Source: Xanthobacter autotrophicus Py2 (GTDB lineage: Bacteria; Pseudomonadota; Alphaproteobacteria; Rhizobiales; Xanthobacteraceae). From it: a DNA stretch of 64,000 nucleotides. The stretch's first letter is position 1. Each line of letters starts with the position of its first letter. The translations under genes and the position numbers were made by a program. The DNA lies in the NCBI GenBank assembly GCA_000017645.1, contig CP000781.1:2012001-2076000 (forward strand). Reading direction: 5' to 3'. This document shows positions 36,117 through 44,733 of the stretch, in pieces. Under the pieces are notes generated by a model. That model saw nothing but the letters and a program-made list of their open reading frames with translations, ran no database searches and had not been told where the DNA came from.

Positions 36117-36532
36117 GATTTCTCATCCTCTTCGAGGGGCACAGCATAGAGTTCGAGGCGATGGCCGCGCAGCTTGTAGCCGAGGCGGCGGGCGATGGCC
36201 TCCTGCAGCGCCTCGATCTCCTCGGAGCGGAATTCGATCACGTGGCCGGATCTCAGGTCGATGAGATGATCATGGTGCTCGTCCGGCATCTGCTCGTAAC
36301 GGGCGCGACCGTCGCCGAAATCATGGCGCTCGATGATGCCGGCATCCTCCAGCATCTTCACCGTGCGATAGACCGTGGAGATGGAGATGTTGTCGTCGAT
36401 GGCGACGGCGCGGCGGTGCAGTTCCTCCACGTCAGGATGGTCCTGCGCGCCGGAAAGCACGCGGGCGATGATCCGGCGCTGCTCCGTCATCCTCATGCCC
36501 TTGGCAAGGCACGCTTCCTCGATGACGCTCAT
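36113..36532 (-). CDS. fur: Fur-family metalloregulator (Fur/Mur)
   Basis: This 139-residue regulator has an N-terminal winged helix (MTEQRRIIARVLSGAQDHPDVEELHRRA, ISISTVYRTVKMLEDAGII) and a dimer/metal domain with DEHHDHLIDLRSGHVIEF. It has no CxxC zinc motif and matches the alphaproteobacterial Fur/Mur group, which senses manganese or iron. I chose ATG 36532 (MSVIEEACLAKGMRM); a TTG at 36547 would add five residues. It overlaps plsC and follows rimI by 91 bp. Confidence 0.9.
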   Translation of the reverse strand: MSVIEEACLAKGMRMTEQRRIIARVLSGAQDHPDVEELHRRAVAIDDNISISTVYRTVKMLEDAGIIERHDFGDGRARYEQMPDEHHDHLIDLRSGHVIEFRSEEIEALQEAIARRLGYKLRGHRLELYAVPLEEDEKS

Positions 36533-36623
36533 GTTGCTGCCGCTCAAGCGGGACCTCCGCGATCCAACGGGACAGACGCCTTATCGCCCTCCGGCCCGAT
36601 CCCTGCAAGGGGGCGGACGTCCC

Positions 36624-37100
36624 TCAAAAATCCCGCCGCAGCAGCAGGGCGTCCGCGCCGCCGGCATAATAGCCCCGTCGGCGCCCCACTTCCCGGTAAC
36701 CCAGATGCTCGTAAAGGGTGCGTGCGGCCAGATTACCTTCTTCCACCTCAAGGAACGAGGTGGAAACCCCCTCGGCGGCGAGGCGCGCCAGATGGTGGGA
36801 TACGAGAGCCCGGCCGATGCCCCGGCGGCGGCGGTCCGTCACCACGGCAACGGTGAGCACCTCGGCTTCCGGCGGCACCACGTGGGATAGGATGAAGCCC
36901 ACCGGCGGGCGCCGGGCGCCGGGCGTCGCCACATGGGCGCGCACCGCCCGGTCGGACAACAGCCGTTCGAACTCGTCCGTCCCCCAGCCGCGGGCGAAAG
37001 CCCGGGCGTGGATGGCGGCCAGATGCGGCAGGTCGGCCGCAACCGCGTCACGCAGCAGCGGCGGGCGGGGGGGAAAGAAGCGCTCGAGAAGGCCGATCAT
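36624..37100 (-). CDS. rimI: Ribosomal protein/N-terminal alanine acetyltransferase RimI-like (GNAT)
   Basis: This 158-residue GNAT acetyltransferase carries the acetyl-CoA site in VAVVTDRRRRGIGRALVSHHLARL, followed by FLEVEEGNLAARTLYEHLGYREVGRRRGYY, a typical RimI ending. It overlaps tsaB by 4 nt. RimI acetylates ribosomal protein S18 in E. coli, and the tsaB-rimI pairing is common in bacteria. The substrate here is assumed. Confidence 0.9.
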   Translation of the reverse strand: MIGLLERFFPPRPPLLRDAVAADLPHLAAIHARAFARGWGTDEFERLLSDRAVRAHVATPGARRPPVGFILSHVVPPEAEVLTVAVVTDRRRRGIGRALVSHHLARLAAEGVSTSFLEVEEGNLAARTLYEHLGYREVGRRRGYYAGGADALLLRRDF

Positions 37101-37780
37101 CGGCGGGCGACGCGCGCCTTGTCCTGCGGCTTGGCATCGGGCGAGCGCAGATAGAGCGGGCGGGGCTCGGCGGCTTCCGGATCGGCCACGGCGCCGAGCC
37201 GGGCCACCCAGGCCACATCCGGGGCAACGGTTTCGTCCACCAGCAAAGGCGGCTGCTCCGCCGGAGGCCAGGCCTCCGCCACCAGGGCCGCGCCCGAGCC
37301 CACGAGGCGCACCGCCCCGATGGCCACCGACCGCGCCGCCTCGCGCACGCTGGTGACGCGCGGGGCGATCAGGGTGCGGGCGCCGACGCCGAACATCTGC
37401 AGGAAGACGTGGCCGTGGCGGGCATCGATGGCAGTCACCACGGGAACCGCATCGTCCTGGGCGAGATAGGGGGCGGCAAGCGCCGCCAGCGTCGTCACCC
37501 CCACCACCGGCCGATTGGAGGTCAGCCCGAAGCCACGGGCTGCCGAAAGCCCCACCCGAAGCCCGGTGAAGCTGCCGGGCCCGATGGTGACGGCGATGCG
37601 CGCAAGGTGTTCAAAATCAAGACCCGCCGCCGCCATGACCTGCTCCACGAGCGGGATCAGCGTCTCGGCGTGACCGCGCTCCATGAGCAGCGAATCACCG
37701 GCGACAATGCTGTCCGTCTCGGTGTCGAGCACCGCGGCGGAGCAGGCGGCGAGCGCCGTATCGATGGCTAGAACGAACAT
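37097..37780 (-). CDS. tsaB: tRNA threonylcarbamoyladenosine synthesis protein TsaB
   Basis: This 227-residue inactive-kinase-fold protein is the scaffold partner of TsaD in making t6A37 of tRNAs. It starts MFVLAIDTALAACSAAV and has HAETLIPLVEQVM and the hallmark VTIGPGSFTGLRVGLSAARG. It lacks the metal-binding HxxxH of TsaD, as expected. The ATG at 37780 begins exactly at the conserved strand; upstream frame is unconserved. Confidence 0.94.
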   Translation of the reverse strand: MFVLAIDTALAACSAAVLDTETDSIVAGDSLLMERGHAETLIPLVEQVMAAAGLDFEHLARIAVTIGPGSFTGLRVGLSAARGFGLTSNRPVVGVTTLAALAAPYLAQDDAVPVVTAIDARHGHVFLQMFGVGARTLIAPRVTSVREAARSVAIGAVRLVGSGAALVAEAWPPAEQPPLLVDETVAPDVAWVARLGAVADPEAAEPRPLYLRSPDAKPQDKARVARR

Positions 37781-37881
37781 GAAACCGGGTGCCCCACTCC
37801 TCGCCACGATCAACCGAAACCGTGGCGAGGGGAAGCGACCCCGAACGCTCACCTTACAGAAAGGTTAATGGGGAGCGACCC

Positions 37882-38442
37882 TCAGACCGCCTGAACCTCG
37901 GTCACCTCCGGCACGAAATGCTTGAGAAGGTTCTCGATTCCGTTCTTCAGCGTCGCCGTGGACGAGGGGCAGCCGGAGCACGAGCCCTTCATGTTCAGGA
38001 ACACGATACCGTCCTTGAAGCCGCGGAAGGTGATGTCGCCGCCGTCATTAGCCACCGCCGGGCGCACCCGCGTGTCCAGAAGCTCCTTGATGGTGGCGAC
38101 GATTTCGGCGTCCTTCGCCTCGTAGAACTCGTCAGCATCGGCGACTTCGGGTTTCACGCCATCGGACAGCACCGGGGCGCCGGACATGAAGTGTTCCATG
38201 ATCGCGCCGAGGATGGCCGGCTTGATCTGCGGCCACTCCGCCTCCGCCTTGGTGACGGTGACGAAATCCGACCCGAGGAACACCGCTGCCACGCCGCGCA
38301 CGTCGAACAGGCGCTGGGCGAGGGGGGAGAGGTCGGCGTCGTCGTGGGAGCGCAGGTCGAGGGTGCCTTCCCCCAGCACCGAACGGCCGGGCAGGAACTT
38401 CAGGGTCGCCGGATTCGGTGTGGTTTCGGTCTGAATGAACAT
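37882..38442 (-). CDS. nfuA: Iron-sulfur carrier NfuA/NifU-like protein
   Basis: This 186-residue protein carries an Nfu N-terminal domain (MFIQTETTPNPATLKFLPG) and a C-terminal NifU domain with the cluster-binding CSGCPSS in GSCSGCPSSTATLKNGIENLL. It binds and delivers iron-sulfur clusters to apoproteins; MiaB, QueG and PqqE encoded in this window are potential clients. It sits upstream of tsaB-rimI-fur on the same strand, a usual Hyphomicrobiales order. Confidence 0.93.
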   Translation of the reverse strand: MFIQTETTPNPATLKFLPGRSVLGEGTLDLRSHDDADLSPLAQRLFDVRGVAAVFLGSDFVTVTKAEAEWPQIKPAILGAIMEHFMSGAPVLSDGVKPEVADADEFYEAKDAEIVATIKELLDTRVRPAVANDGGDITFRGFKDGIVFLNMKGSCSGCPSSTATLKNGIENLLKHFVPEVTEVQAV

Positions 38443-38456
38443 GGCTCAATCCTCAA

Positions 38457-38490
38457 AAGAAAAGCAGCAGGCGAACCTGCGCGTTTTCTT
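38457..38490 (-). promoter_or_regulatory. Two-part hairpin in the nfuA leader
   Basis: AAGAAAA (38457-38463) pairs with TTTTCTT (38484-38490), and inside it GCAGG pairs with CCTGC around loop CGAA. The structure begins 15 nt before the nfuA ATG. It could modulate translation or end transcription entering from rho. The rest of the 376-bp gap (38443-38818) shows no gene. Confidence 0.35.
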
Positions 38491-38755
38491 GAAGATAGGG
38501 GCTCACCCGCCAAACGCAAAGGGCGCCTCGGGAAAGGTCCTGAATTGACACAGGCCGCGACCCATGGGGAACACGGCCGGAACGGACCGGGCGCGAATCG
38601 CGTGAGGTGGCAGGTTGCGTGTGTATTCCTCGCGAGGGCAGGTCATCCCTTTTCGGGACAAGCCTCCGCCAACCCGCGAACAGCCCCGGAACACAAGCGG
38701 GGCGAATCGGCCGAACCGCCCTGTTGGCGCTTTGTTCAGGTACCTGAAACAGCAC

Positions 38756-38784
38756 AGCCGCCACGCCCAAAAGGCGCGACGGCT
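38756..38784 (-). terminator. Terminator of rho
   Basis: On the minus strand AGCCGTCGCGCC pairs with GGCGTGGCGGCT over 12 positions, two of them G-U, around loop TTTTG. It lies 35 bp after the rho stop codon. A long T run is missing. Confidence 0.5.
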
Positions 38785-38818
38785 GAATCTTGCACCACCG
38801 TGGAGGACGCGGGCGACC

Positions 38819-40087
38819 TCAGGTGTTCATGGAATCGAAGAAGTCCGCGTTGGTCTTGGTCTGGCGCAGCTTGTCGAGCAGGAACTCGATGGCGTCCACC
38901 GTGCCCATGGGATTGAGGATGCGGCGCAGCACGTACATCTTCTTGAGCGTGTCGGCCGGCACCAGAAGCTCTTCCTTGCGGGTACCCGAGCGGGTGATGT
39001 CGATGGCCGGGAACACGCGCTTGTCGGAGACCTTGCGGTCGAGGATGACTTCCGAGTTACCGGTGCCCTTGAACTCCTCGAAGATCACCTCGTCCATGCG
39101 CGAGCCGGTCTCGATGAGCGCGGTGGCGATGATGGTGAGGGAGCCGCCTTCTTCGATGTTACGCGCCGCACCGAAGAAGCGCTTGGGACGCTGGAGGGCG
39201 TTGGCGTCCACGCCGCCGGTGAGCACCTTGCCGGAGGACGGCACCACCGTGTTGTAGGCGCGGCCGAGACGAGTGATGGAATCCAGCAGGATCACCACGT
39301 CGCGCCCGTGCTCCACCAGCCGCTTGGCCTTCTCGATCACCATCTCGGCGACCTGCACATGGCGGGTGGCCGGCTCGTCGAAGGTGGAGGACACCACCTC
39401 GCCCTTCACCGAGCGCTGCATGTCCGTGACTTCTTCCGGCCGCTCGTCGATGAGCAGCACGATGAGGAAGCATTCGGGATGGTTGGCGGTGATGGACTTG
39501 GCGATGTTCTGCAGCAGCACCGTCTTGCCGGTGCGAGGCGGGGCCACGATGAGGCCGCGCTGGCCCTTGCCGATGGGCGCCACGATATCGATGATTCGCG
39601 GCGAGAAGTCCTTCTTCCCAACGGTTTCCTCATGCTCCAGCTTGAGGCGCTCGTCGGGATAGAGCGGGGTCAGGTTGTCGAAGTTGATCTTGTGGCGCGT
39701 CTTCTCGGGGTCTTCGAAATTGATCGTATTGACCTTGAGAAGCGCGAAATAGCGCTCGCCTTCCTTCGGCGAGCGGATCTGTCCTTCCACCGTGTCGCCG
39801 GTGCGCAGGCCGAAGCGCCGGATCTGGGACGGGGAGACATAAATGTCGTCCGGTCCCGGCAGATAGTTCGCCTCGGGCGAACGCAGGAAGCCGAAGCCGT
39901 CCTGGAGCACCTCGACGACGCCTTCGCCAATGATCTCGGTTTCGGTGGCCGCCAGCTGCTTCAGAATGGCAAACATGAGCTCCTGCTTGCGCAGGGTGCT
40001 GGCGTTTTCCACCTGGCTCTCCTCGGCAAAGGCGAGGAGCTCCACGGGGGTCTTGGACTTAAGGTCTTGAAGTTTCACTTCCCGCAT
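38819..40087 (-). CDS. rho: Transcription termination factor Rho
   Basis: This 422-residue hexameric RNA helicase ends transcription at Rho-dependent sites. An N-terminal helical domain ([20 protein letters not shown]) precedes the cold-shock RNA-binding domain ([23 protein letters not shown]) and the ATPase domain with [23 protein letters not shown] and [11 protein letters not shown]. The ATG at 40087 ([12 protein letters not shown]) gives the usual length; an upstream frame is unconserved. It lies downstream of hemJ-hemE, the standard order left of oriC in Alphaproteobacteria. Confidence 0.97.
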   Translation of the reverse strand: MREVKLQDLKSKTPVELLAFAEESQVENASTLRKQELMFAILKQLAATETEIIGEGVVEVLQDGFGFLRSPEANYLPGPDDIYVSPSQIRRFGLRTGDTVEGQIRSPKEGERYFALLKVNTINFEDPEKTRHKINFDNLTPLYPDERLKLEHEETVGKKDFSPRIIDIVAPIGKGQRGLIVAPPRTGKTVLLQNIAKSITANHPECFLIVLLIDERPEEVTDMQRSVKGEVVSSTFDEPATRHVQVAEMVIEKAKRLVEHGRDVVILLDSITRLGRAYNTVVPSSGKVLTGGVDANALQRPKRFFGAARNIEEGGSLTIIATALIETGSRMDEVIFEEFKGTGNSEVILDRKVSDKRVFPAIDITRSGTRKEELLVPADTLKKMYVLRRILNPMGTVDAIEFLLDKLRQTKTNADFFDSMNT

Positions 40088-40336
40088 AAGGGAAAGCCTC
40101 GATGAATCTTGAGTACGCCAAGGCCGATCGCAGCGATCAGGCATGGGCGGCGGGGGAGGGACGGGGTCGCAGGTCTTCAGGGGAAGCCGGGGGCACGCAG
40201 CTCGCCGCCTGACGCGCCGGCCGGGCCAATGACAGCACCGGACTGAAGGAAGCGCGTTTGCCTGCGTTTAGGAAAGCGCCCCCAAGATAGGCGGGCACGG
40301 AAGGCGGCGCAAGTCCTCCTTCCGGACAAGGCAATA

Positions 40337-40771
40337 TCAAAACGGTTTGACCACCACAAGAATGACGATGCCGACCATCAGCAGCGTCGGCACCTCGTTG
40401 GCGATGCGATAAAAACGGGCCGGACGGGAATTTTTGTCCTCGCCGAAGTCGCGCACCCAGCGCGACAGGGCGCCATGGAAGCCGGACAGGACGAGCACCA
40501 GGGCAAACTTGGCATGGAACCAGCCGGCCAAATACCAGCCGCCGGCATAGGCCAGATAAAGCCCGGCCAGCCAGGTGACGATCATGGCGGGGTTGATGAT
40601 CGCCTTCAGCAGCCGCCGTTCCATTACCTTAAAGGTTTCGGACTGCACCGAGCCGGCCTCGGCGGCGCAGTGATAGACCATGAGGCGCGGCAGATACAGC
40701 ATCCCCGCCATCCAGGAGATCACGGCGATGACATGCAGAGCCTTGATCCAGCTATAGAAATCGTGAGCCAT
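40337..40771 (-). CDS. hemJ: Protoporphyrinogen IX oxidase HemJ
   Basis: This 144-residue integral membrane protein (UPF0093) has four predicted helices. It includes YSWIKALHVIAVISWMAGMLYLPRLMVYH with the conserved haem-ligand-type histidine, and ends in VPTLLMVGIVILVVVKPF. It oxidises protoporphyrinogen IX late in haem synthesis. The gene begins 23 bp after hemE, so two haem-pathway steps are co-transcribed. A 249-bp spacer with no visible gene separates it from rho and may hold the rho leader. Confidence 0.92.
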   Translation of the reverse strand: MAHDFYSWIKALHVIAVISWMAGMLYLPRLMVYHCAAEAGSVQSETFKVMERRLLKAIINPAMIVTWLAGLYLAYAGGWYLAGWFHAKFALVLVLSGFHGALSRWVRDFGEDKNSRPARFYRIANEVPTLLMVGIVILVVVKPF

Positions 40772-40794
40772 CAGGGTCCTGACCTCGACGAGGA

Positions 40795-41841
40795 TCAGCG
40801 CGCGCGGCGCACCGCTTCCACCAGCTTTTCCACATGGTCGAGCGGGGTTTCGGGGCGGATGCCGTGGCCGAGGTTGAAGATGTGCCGCGCACCCGAGAAA
40901 TCGTCGCGAATGCGCGCCACTTCGTCCTCCAGCGCCGCACCGCCGGCAATGAGCCGCAGCGGATCCAGATTGCCCTGCAGCGCCACACGGCCGGACAGCC
41001 GCCGCCGCGCCGCCTGCCGATCCGCCGACCAGTCGAGGCCAATGGCGTTGATGCCGGTGTCGGCCAGCCGCTCCAGCGCCTCCAGCGTCGCCCCCTTGGG
41101 GAAGGCGATCACCCGAACATGGGGGTGCAGCGCCTTCAATCCCGCGACGATACGGCGCAGCGGCTCGGCGCACCAGCGCTCGAACGAGGAGGGATCGAGC
41201 ACCCCGGCCCAGGTATCGAAGATCTGCACCACGTCGGCGCCGGCCGCTACCTGTCCCGCCAGATGGACGATGGAGGCTTCCACCAGCCGGTCGATGAGGC
41301 TCTGGAACAAAGCTTCGTCGCGCAGCGCCAGCATGCGGGCGGGGGCCTGGTCGTCGGTGCCGTGGCCCGCCACCATGTAGGTGGCCACCGTCCAGGGCGC
41401 GCCGCAGAAGCCGATCAGGGCCACCTCGGCCGGAAGGGTAGCGCGCACCGAGGCGATGGCCTCGTAGACAGGGTCCACCTTGTCGGGGTCCAGCCGATCC
41501 GAGAGGGCCGCGACGCCGGCCTGATCCGTCACCGGGGTCAGCCGTGGGCCTTCGCCCGCCTCGAAGGTGAGGCCGACGCCAAGGGCGTGGGGCACCACCA
41601 GGATGTCGGAAAAGATGATGGCCGCATCAAAGCCGTAACGGCGGATGGGCTGGAGCGTCACCTCGGCGGCGAGCTTCGGCGTGTAGCACAAGGTAAGGAA
41701 ATCGCCCGCTTCCGCCCGCACCGCGCGATATTCGGGCAGATAGCGCCCGGCCTGCCGCATCATCCAGAGTGGCGGGGGATCGAGCGGGGTGCCGTCGAGC
41801 ACCCGCAGGAAGGGGGATCGTGTCTCGAGCGCGGCGGTCAT
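40795..41841 (-). CDS. hemE: Uroporphyrinogen decarboxylase
   Basis: This 348-residue cytosolic enzyme decarboxylates uroporphyrinogen III to coproporphyrinogen III. It contains the signature WMMRQAGRYLPEYR near the N-terminus, then FSDILVVPHALG and GFCGAPWTVATYM. It is divergent from ppsR across a 338-bp gap that in Alphaproteobacteria holds the chromosome origin. Its promoter must therefore sit inside or beside oriC. Confidence 0.97.
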   Translation of the reverse strand: MTAALETRSPFLRVLDGTPLDPPPLWMMRQAGRYLPEYRAVRAEAGDFLTLCYTPKLAAEVTLQPIRRYGFDAAIIFSDILVVPHALGVGLTFEAGEGPRLTPVTDQAGVAALSDRLDPDKVDPVYEAIASVRATLPAEVALIGFCGAPWTVATYMVAGHGTDDQAPARMLALRDEALFQSLIDRLVEASIVHLAGQVAAGADVVQIFDTWAGVLDPSSFERWCAEPLRRIVAGLKALHPHVRVIAFPKGATLEALERLADTGINAIGLDWSADRQAARRRLSGRVALQGNLDPLRLIAGGAALEDEVARIRDDFSGARHIFNLGHGIRPETPLDHVEKLVEAVRRAR

Positions 41842-41894
41842 CCCGGTCCTTCAATCTAACTAGAATCTTTTAAAGAGAGAGAGTCTTTGGAGTC

Positions 41895-41909
41895 TTAACG
41901 GTTGATTAA
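41895..41909. promoter_or_regulatory. CtrA box 1 in oriC
   Basis: TTAA at 41895-41898 and TTAA at 41906-41909 are separated by exactly 7 bp, an exact match to the CtrA consensus. It abuts the AT-rich tract and one GAGTC methylation site, so CtrA binding here would block origin opening or regulate hemE. Confidence 0.75.
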
Positions 41910-41998
41910 CGATGTGCGCCGCCCTCGACAACCGATCCACAGGCATCCCCAATCCCGAAGGCTCACTTGCCGCAGCTGCGAAGCCGGCGAAAGGCCGG

Positions 41999-42013
41999 TT
42001 AACAAAGGATTAA
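41999..42013. promoter_or_regulatory. CtrA box 2 in oriC
   Basis: TTAA at 41999-42002 and TTAA at 42010-42013 are again separated by exactly 7 bp. It lies 104 bp (about ten helical turns) from box 1, on the same face of the helix. Confidence 0.75.
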
Positions 42014-42168
42014 CGCGGGGGTCGGCAGAAGGTGTCCACATGGACGCACAGGGGGTGCCCGGATTCTGTCCCGGACCGGTTGGGTGTGGATGGATTTCAG
42101 GGTTATCCCAAGCCCGCCCTTGCACCACGGCACCGGGCGTGCCTTTTTCAACAGTGTTCCACAGGAGC

Positions 42169-42177
42169 GGTGGATAA
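42169..42177 (-). promoter_or_regulatory. Best DnaA box in oriC (TTATCCACC)
   Basis: The reverse complement reads TTATCCACC, one base from the TTATCCACA consensus. It sits 3 bp before the ppsR start codon at the right edge of oriC. Weaker boxes are scattered to its left. Confidence 0.6.
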
Positions 42178-42179
42178 TT

Positions 42180-43031
42180 GTGAATCTCAAGACGCCCGGC
42201 GAGAGTTACTTCCACCTGCACCTCGTGTCCGATGCCACGGGAGAGACCCTCATCAATGTGGGGCGGGCGGCCTGCGCGCAGTATGCGAACGTGCTGCCCA
42301 TCGAGCATGTCTATCCGCTCATCCGCTCCATGAAGCAGCTGGAGCGGGTGCTCAACGAGGTCGAGAGCAATCCCGGCATCGTGCTCTACACGCTGGTGGA
42401 CAAGGAGATCCGCGAGCGGCTGAAAGAGCGCTGCCGTGAACTCGGCGTGCCCTACATGTCGGTGCTGGCGCCGGTGGTGCAGCTGTTCCAGTCCTATCTC
42501 GGCGGCAGCCCGACCCCGCGCGTGGGCGGGCAGCACTCGCTGGATGCCAATTATTTCAAGCGCATCGACGCGCTGAACTACACCGTCATGCACGACGACG
42601 GGCACATGACCGACGATCTTGAAAGCGCCGACGTGGTGCTGCTCGGGGTGTCGCGCACCTCCAAGACGCCCACGTCCATCTATCTCGCCAATCGCGGCAT
42701 CAAGACCGCCAACATCCCGCTGGTGCCCAGCGTGCCCCTGCCACCCGGCGTCGAGAAGCTGAAGAAGCCGCTGGTGGTCGGCCTGGTGGCAAGCCCGGAG
42801 CGCATCGTGGAGATCCGCCAGAACCGCCTCCTGGGGCTCAATGCGGCGGATCTCGGTGCATCCTATATCGACCGGGAGGCGGTGAACGAGGAGATCATCC
42901 TGTCGCGGCGCCTGTGCGCCCGCAACGGCTGGCCCCTCATCGACGTCACCCGCCGCTCGGTGGAAGAGACCGCCGCCACCATCTACGCGCTCTACAGCGA
43001 GCGCCGGCGCCGGGCCATCGCCGAGACGTAA
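42180..43031 (+). CDS. ppsR: PEP synthase/PPDK regulatory protein (kinase/pyrophosphorylase, DUF299)
   Basis: This 283-residue bifunctional enzyme phosphorylates (ADP-dependent) and dephosphorylates pyruvate,phosphate dikinase or PEP synthase. Family segments are [14 protein letters not shown] at the start, [10 protein letters not shown], the nucleotide loop [18 protein letters not shown], and [19 protein letters not shown]. The start is GTG 42180. It is the first gene right of oriC, the position of the equivalent gene in Sinorhizobium and Caulobacter. Confidence 0.92.
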   Translation: MNLKTPGESYFHLHLVSDATGETLINVGRAACAQYANVLPIEHVYPLIRSMKQLERVLNEVESNPGIVLYTLVDKEIRERLKERCRELGVPYMSVLAPVVQLFQSYLGGSPTPRVGGQHSLDANYFKRIDALNYTVMHDDGHMTDDLESADVVLLGVSRTSKTPTSIYLANRGIKTANIPLVPSVPLPPGVEKLKKPLVVGLVASPERIVEIRQNRLLGLNAADLGASYIDREAVNEEIILSRRLCARNGWPLIDVTRRSVEETAATIYALYSERRRRAIAET

Positions 43032-43041
43032 GGACCGTCAG

Positions 43042-43101
43042 CTCGGTCTATGACCGAGGCCAAATGGGTCGCGCCACAACTCGGGTGTTCCCGAGTTGTG
43101 G
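43042..43101. repeat. Paired hairpins after ppsR, including dispersed repeat copy 3
   Basis: Hairpin one is CTCGGTC-tat-GACCGAG (43042-43058); hairpin two is CCACAACTCGG-gtgttc-CCGAGTTGTGG (43074-43101), a perfect 11-bp stem. The bases from 43052, GACCGAGGCCAAATGGGTC, match the tail of the repeat at 21732-21780. The stems may also end ppsR transcription. The rest of the 254-bp gap to maf shows nothing. Confidence 0.55.
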
Positions 43102-43285
43102 ATGTTAAAGCCGGATCCGGCAATGGCCGGAGCCGGGCGCCGCGCGGGCTTGACCAATGGCTTTGAGCAAAGCTCATGCGTCATTGCTATGAGACGACAG
43201 CACAGCTTGCACCCCGGCCGCCTTTGGGGGAAACCCGAACAGGCATCGGTTCCGGCCGGCGCGGGGCAGCAGAGGGAGAGAGCTT

Positions 43286-43885
43286 GTGTGGCGTGATGAA
43301 CAGCCGCTCGTCCTGGCATCGAAGAGCGCGACGCGCCTGACCCTTCTCGTCCATGCCGGCGTGCCTGTGGAAACCGTGGCCGCCGAAGTGGACGAACGCT
43401 CGATCCAGGCCGACGCGGGCGCGGTGGATCCCGCCGGCATCGCCGTGATCCTGGCCCGTGCGAAGGCCCTTGCGGGATCGCACGCGGCGCCGGGGCGGCT
43501 GGTGCTGGGGGCGGACCAGACCCTGGCGCTGGGGCCGAAGATCTACCACAAGCCAGTGAGCCTTGAGGCGGCGCGGCTGCAGCTCCAGGAACTGGCGGGC
43601 CAGACCCATGCCCTGCATTCGGCGGTGGCGGTGGCCCGGGACGGTGCGATCCTGTTCGAGACGGTGGTCAGCGCCTTTCTCACCATGCGGCCTTTGAGCG
43701 ACGAGGCGCTGAACACCTACATCACCGCCGCCGGGCCGCGGGTGCTGACCTCCGTGGGGGCCTATCAGCTGGAATCGGTGGGGGTGCACCTGTTCACCCG
43801 GGTGGATGGGGACCATTTCACCATCCTTGGCCTGCCGCTGCTCCAGCTGCTGCCCTTCTTCCGGGAACAGGGGTTGCTGCCGTGA
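43286..43885 (+). CDS. maf: Maf-like nucleotide pyrophosphatase
   Basis: This 199-residue protein hydrolyses non-canonical or UTP/dTTP-type nucleotides to monophosphates. It opens with the substrate loop LVLASKSATRLTLL, a variant of the usual LASxSPRR, then VDERSI, LVLGADQTL and the C-terminal TSVGAYQLESVGVHLF. The start is GTG 43286 with GAGGGAGAG upstream. It overlaps aroE by 4 nt, which is the common alphaproteobacterial maf-aroE-coaE-dnaQ order. Confidence 0.93.
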   Translation: MWRDEQPLVLASKSATRLTLLVHAGVPVETVAAEVDERSIQADAGAVDPAGIAVILARAKALAGSHAAPGRLVLGADQTLALGPKIYHKPVSLEAARLQLQELAGQTHALHSAVAVARDGAILFETVVSAFLTMRPLSDEALNTYITAAGPRVLTSVGAYQLESVGVHLFTRVDGDHFTILGLPLLQLLPFFREQGLLP

Positions 43886-44730
43886 CGGTGCGGGTGTGCA
43901 TCACCGGCTCGCCGGTCAGCTATTCACGGTCGCCGCTGCTTCATGGCTATTGGCTGAAGGCCTACGGTATCGACGGAGATTACGGCCGCGAGGAAGTGCC
44001 CCCCGCGCAGGCGGCGGACTTCTACCGCAGCCTCGCGGCGCGCGGCTATGCCGGCTGCAATGTCACCGCCCCCAACAAGGAAATCGCCTTCTCGGTTCTG
44101 GACGAGGCGGATGAGAGCGCGGCGGCGCTGGGCTCCGCCAACACCCTGTGGCTGGAGGACGGCCGGCTGTGCGGCGCCAGCACCGACGGTTACGGCTTCA
44201 TCGCCAATCTGGATGCGACAGTGCCGGGCTGGGATGGGGCGCGCAAGCTGGCGCTGGTGCTGGGCGCGGGCGGTGCCTCGCGGGCCATCGTGCATGCAAT
44301 GGTTGAGCGCGGGTTCGAGCGGATCGTGCTGGCCAATCGAACGCTGGAGCGGGCCGAGGCCATTGCGGTGGCGTTCGGCAAAACGGTCGTTCCGCTGGCC
44401 TTCGACAAGGCGGGCGAGGTGATGGCGGATGCCGACATCCTGGTGAATTGCACCTCGCTTGGCATGAAGGGCGCAGCCGCGCTCACCGTGGACCTGTCGC
44501 GCCTCCGACCCGAGGCGGTGGTGAGCGATATCGTCTATGTGCCGCTCCTCACTCCCTTGTTGACCGAGGCGGCGGCGCGCGGACTGCGTACTGTGGACGG
44601 CCTCGGCATGCTGCTGCATCAGGGGGTGCCCGGCTTCGAGCGCTGGTTCGGGGTGCGGCCGGAGGTGACCCCCGAATTGCGCGAGCTGTTGATCGCGGAT
44701 CTTCGGGCCAAGGGCCAGCTGGCGGCCTGA
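43882..44730 (+). CDS. aroE: Shikimate dehydrogenase
   Basis: This 282-residue NADPH-dependent enzyme reduces 3-dehydroshikimate in aromatic amino-acid synthesis. The substrate motif SPVSYSRSPLLHGYWLKAYGI, catalytic lysine in NVTAPNKEIAF, and nucleotide loop VLGAGGASRAIVHAM are clear. It starts with GTG overlapping the maf stop, and coaE follows after 3 bp. Confidence 0.96.
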   Translation: MTVRVCITGSPVSYSRSPLLHGYWLKAYGIDGDYGREEVPPAQAADFYRSLAARGYAGCNVTAPNKEIAFSVLDEADESAAALGSANTLWLEDGRLCGASTDGYGFIANLDATVPGWDGARKLALVLGAGGASRAIVHAMVERGFERIVLANRTLERAEAIAVAFGKTVVPLAFDKAGEVMADADILVNCTSLGMKGAAALTVDLSRLRPEAVVSDIVYVPLLTPLLTEAAARGLRTVDGLGMLLHQGVPGFERWFGVRPEVTPELRELLIADLRAKGQLAA

Positions 44731-44733
44731 CCC

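Larger units (their letters stand above)
41842..42179. other. Chromosomal replication origin oriC (predicted)
   Basis: The gap between divergent hemE and ppsR is the known origin site in Caulobacter, Sinorhizobium and relatives. It contains an AT-rich tract (41852-41880), two exact TTAA-N7-TTAA CtrA boxes, and DnaA-box-like 9-mers: TTATCCACC (complement, 42169-42177), TTATCCCAA (42103-42111) and weaker CGATCCACA (41933), GTGTCCACA (42032) and TGTTCCACA (42155). Four GANTC methylation sites fall inside (41863, 41881, 41890, 42062), with a fifth at 42182. The parAB genes with parS sites lie 7.9 kb away, as expected near an origin. Confidence 0.82.
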
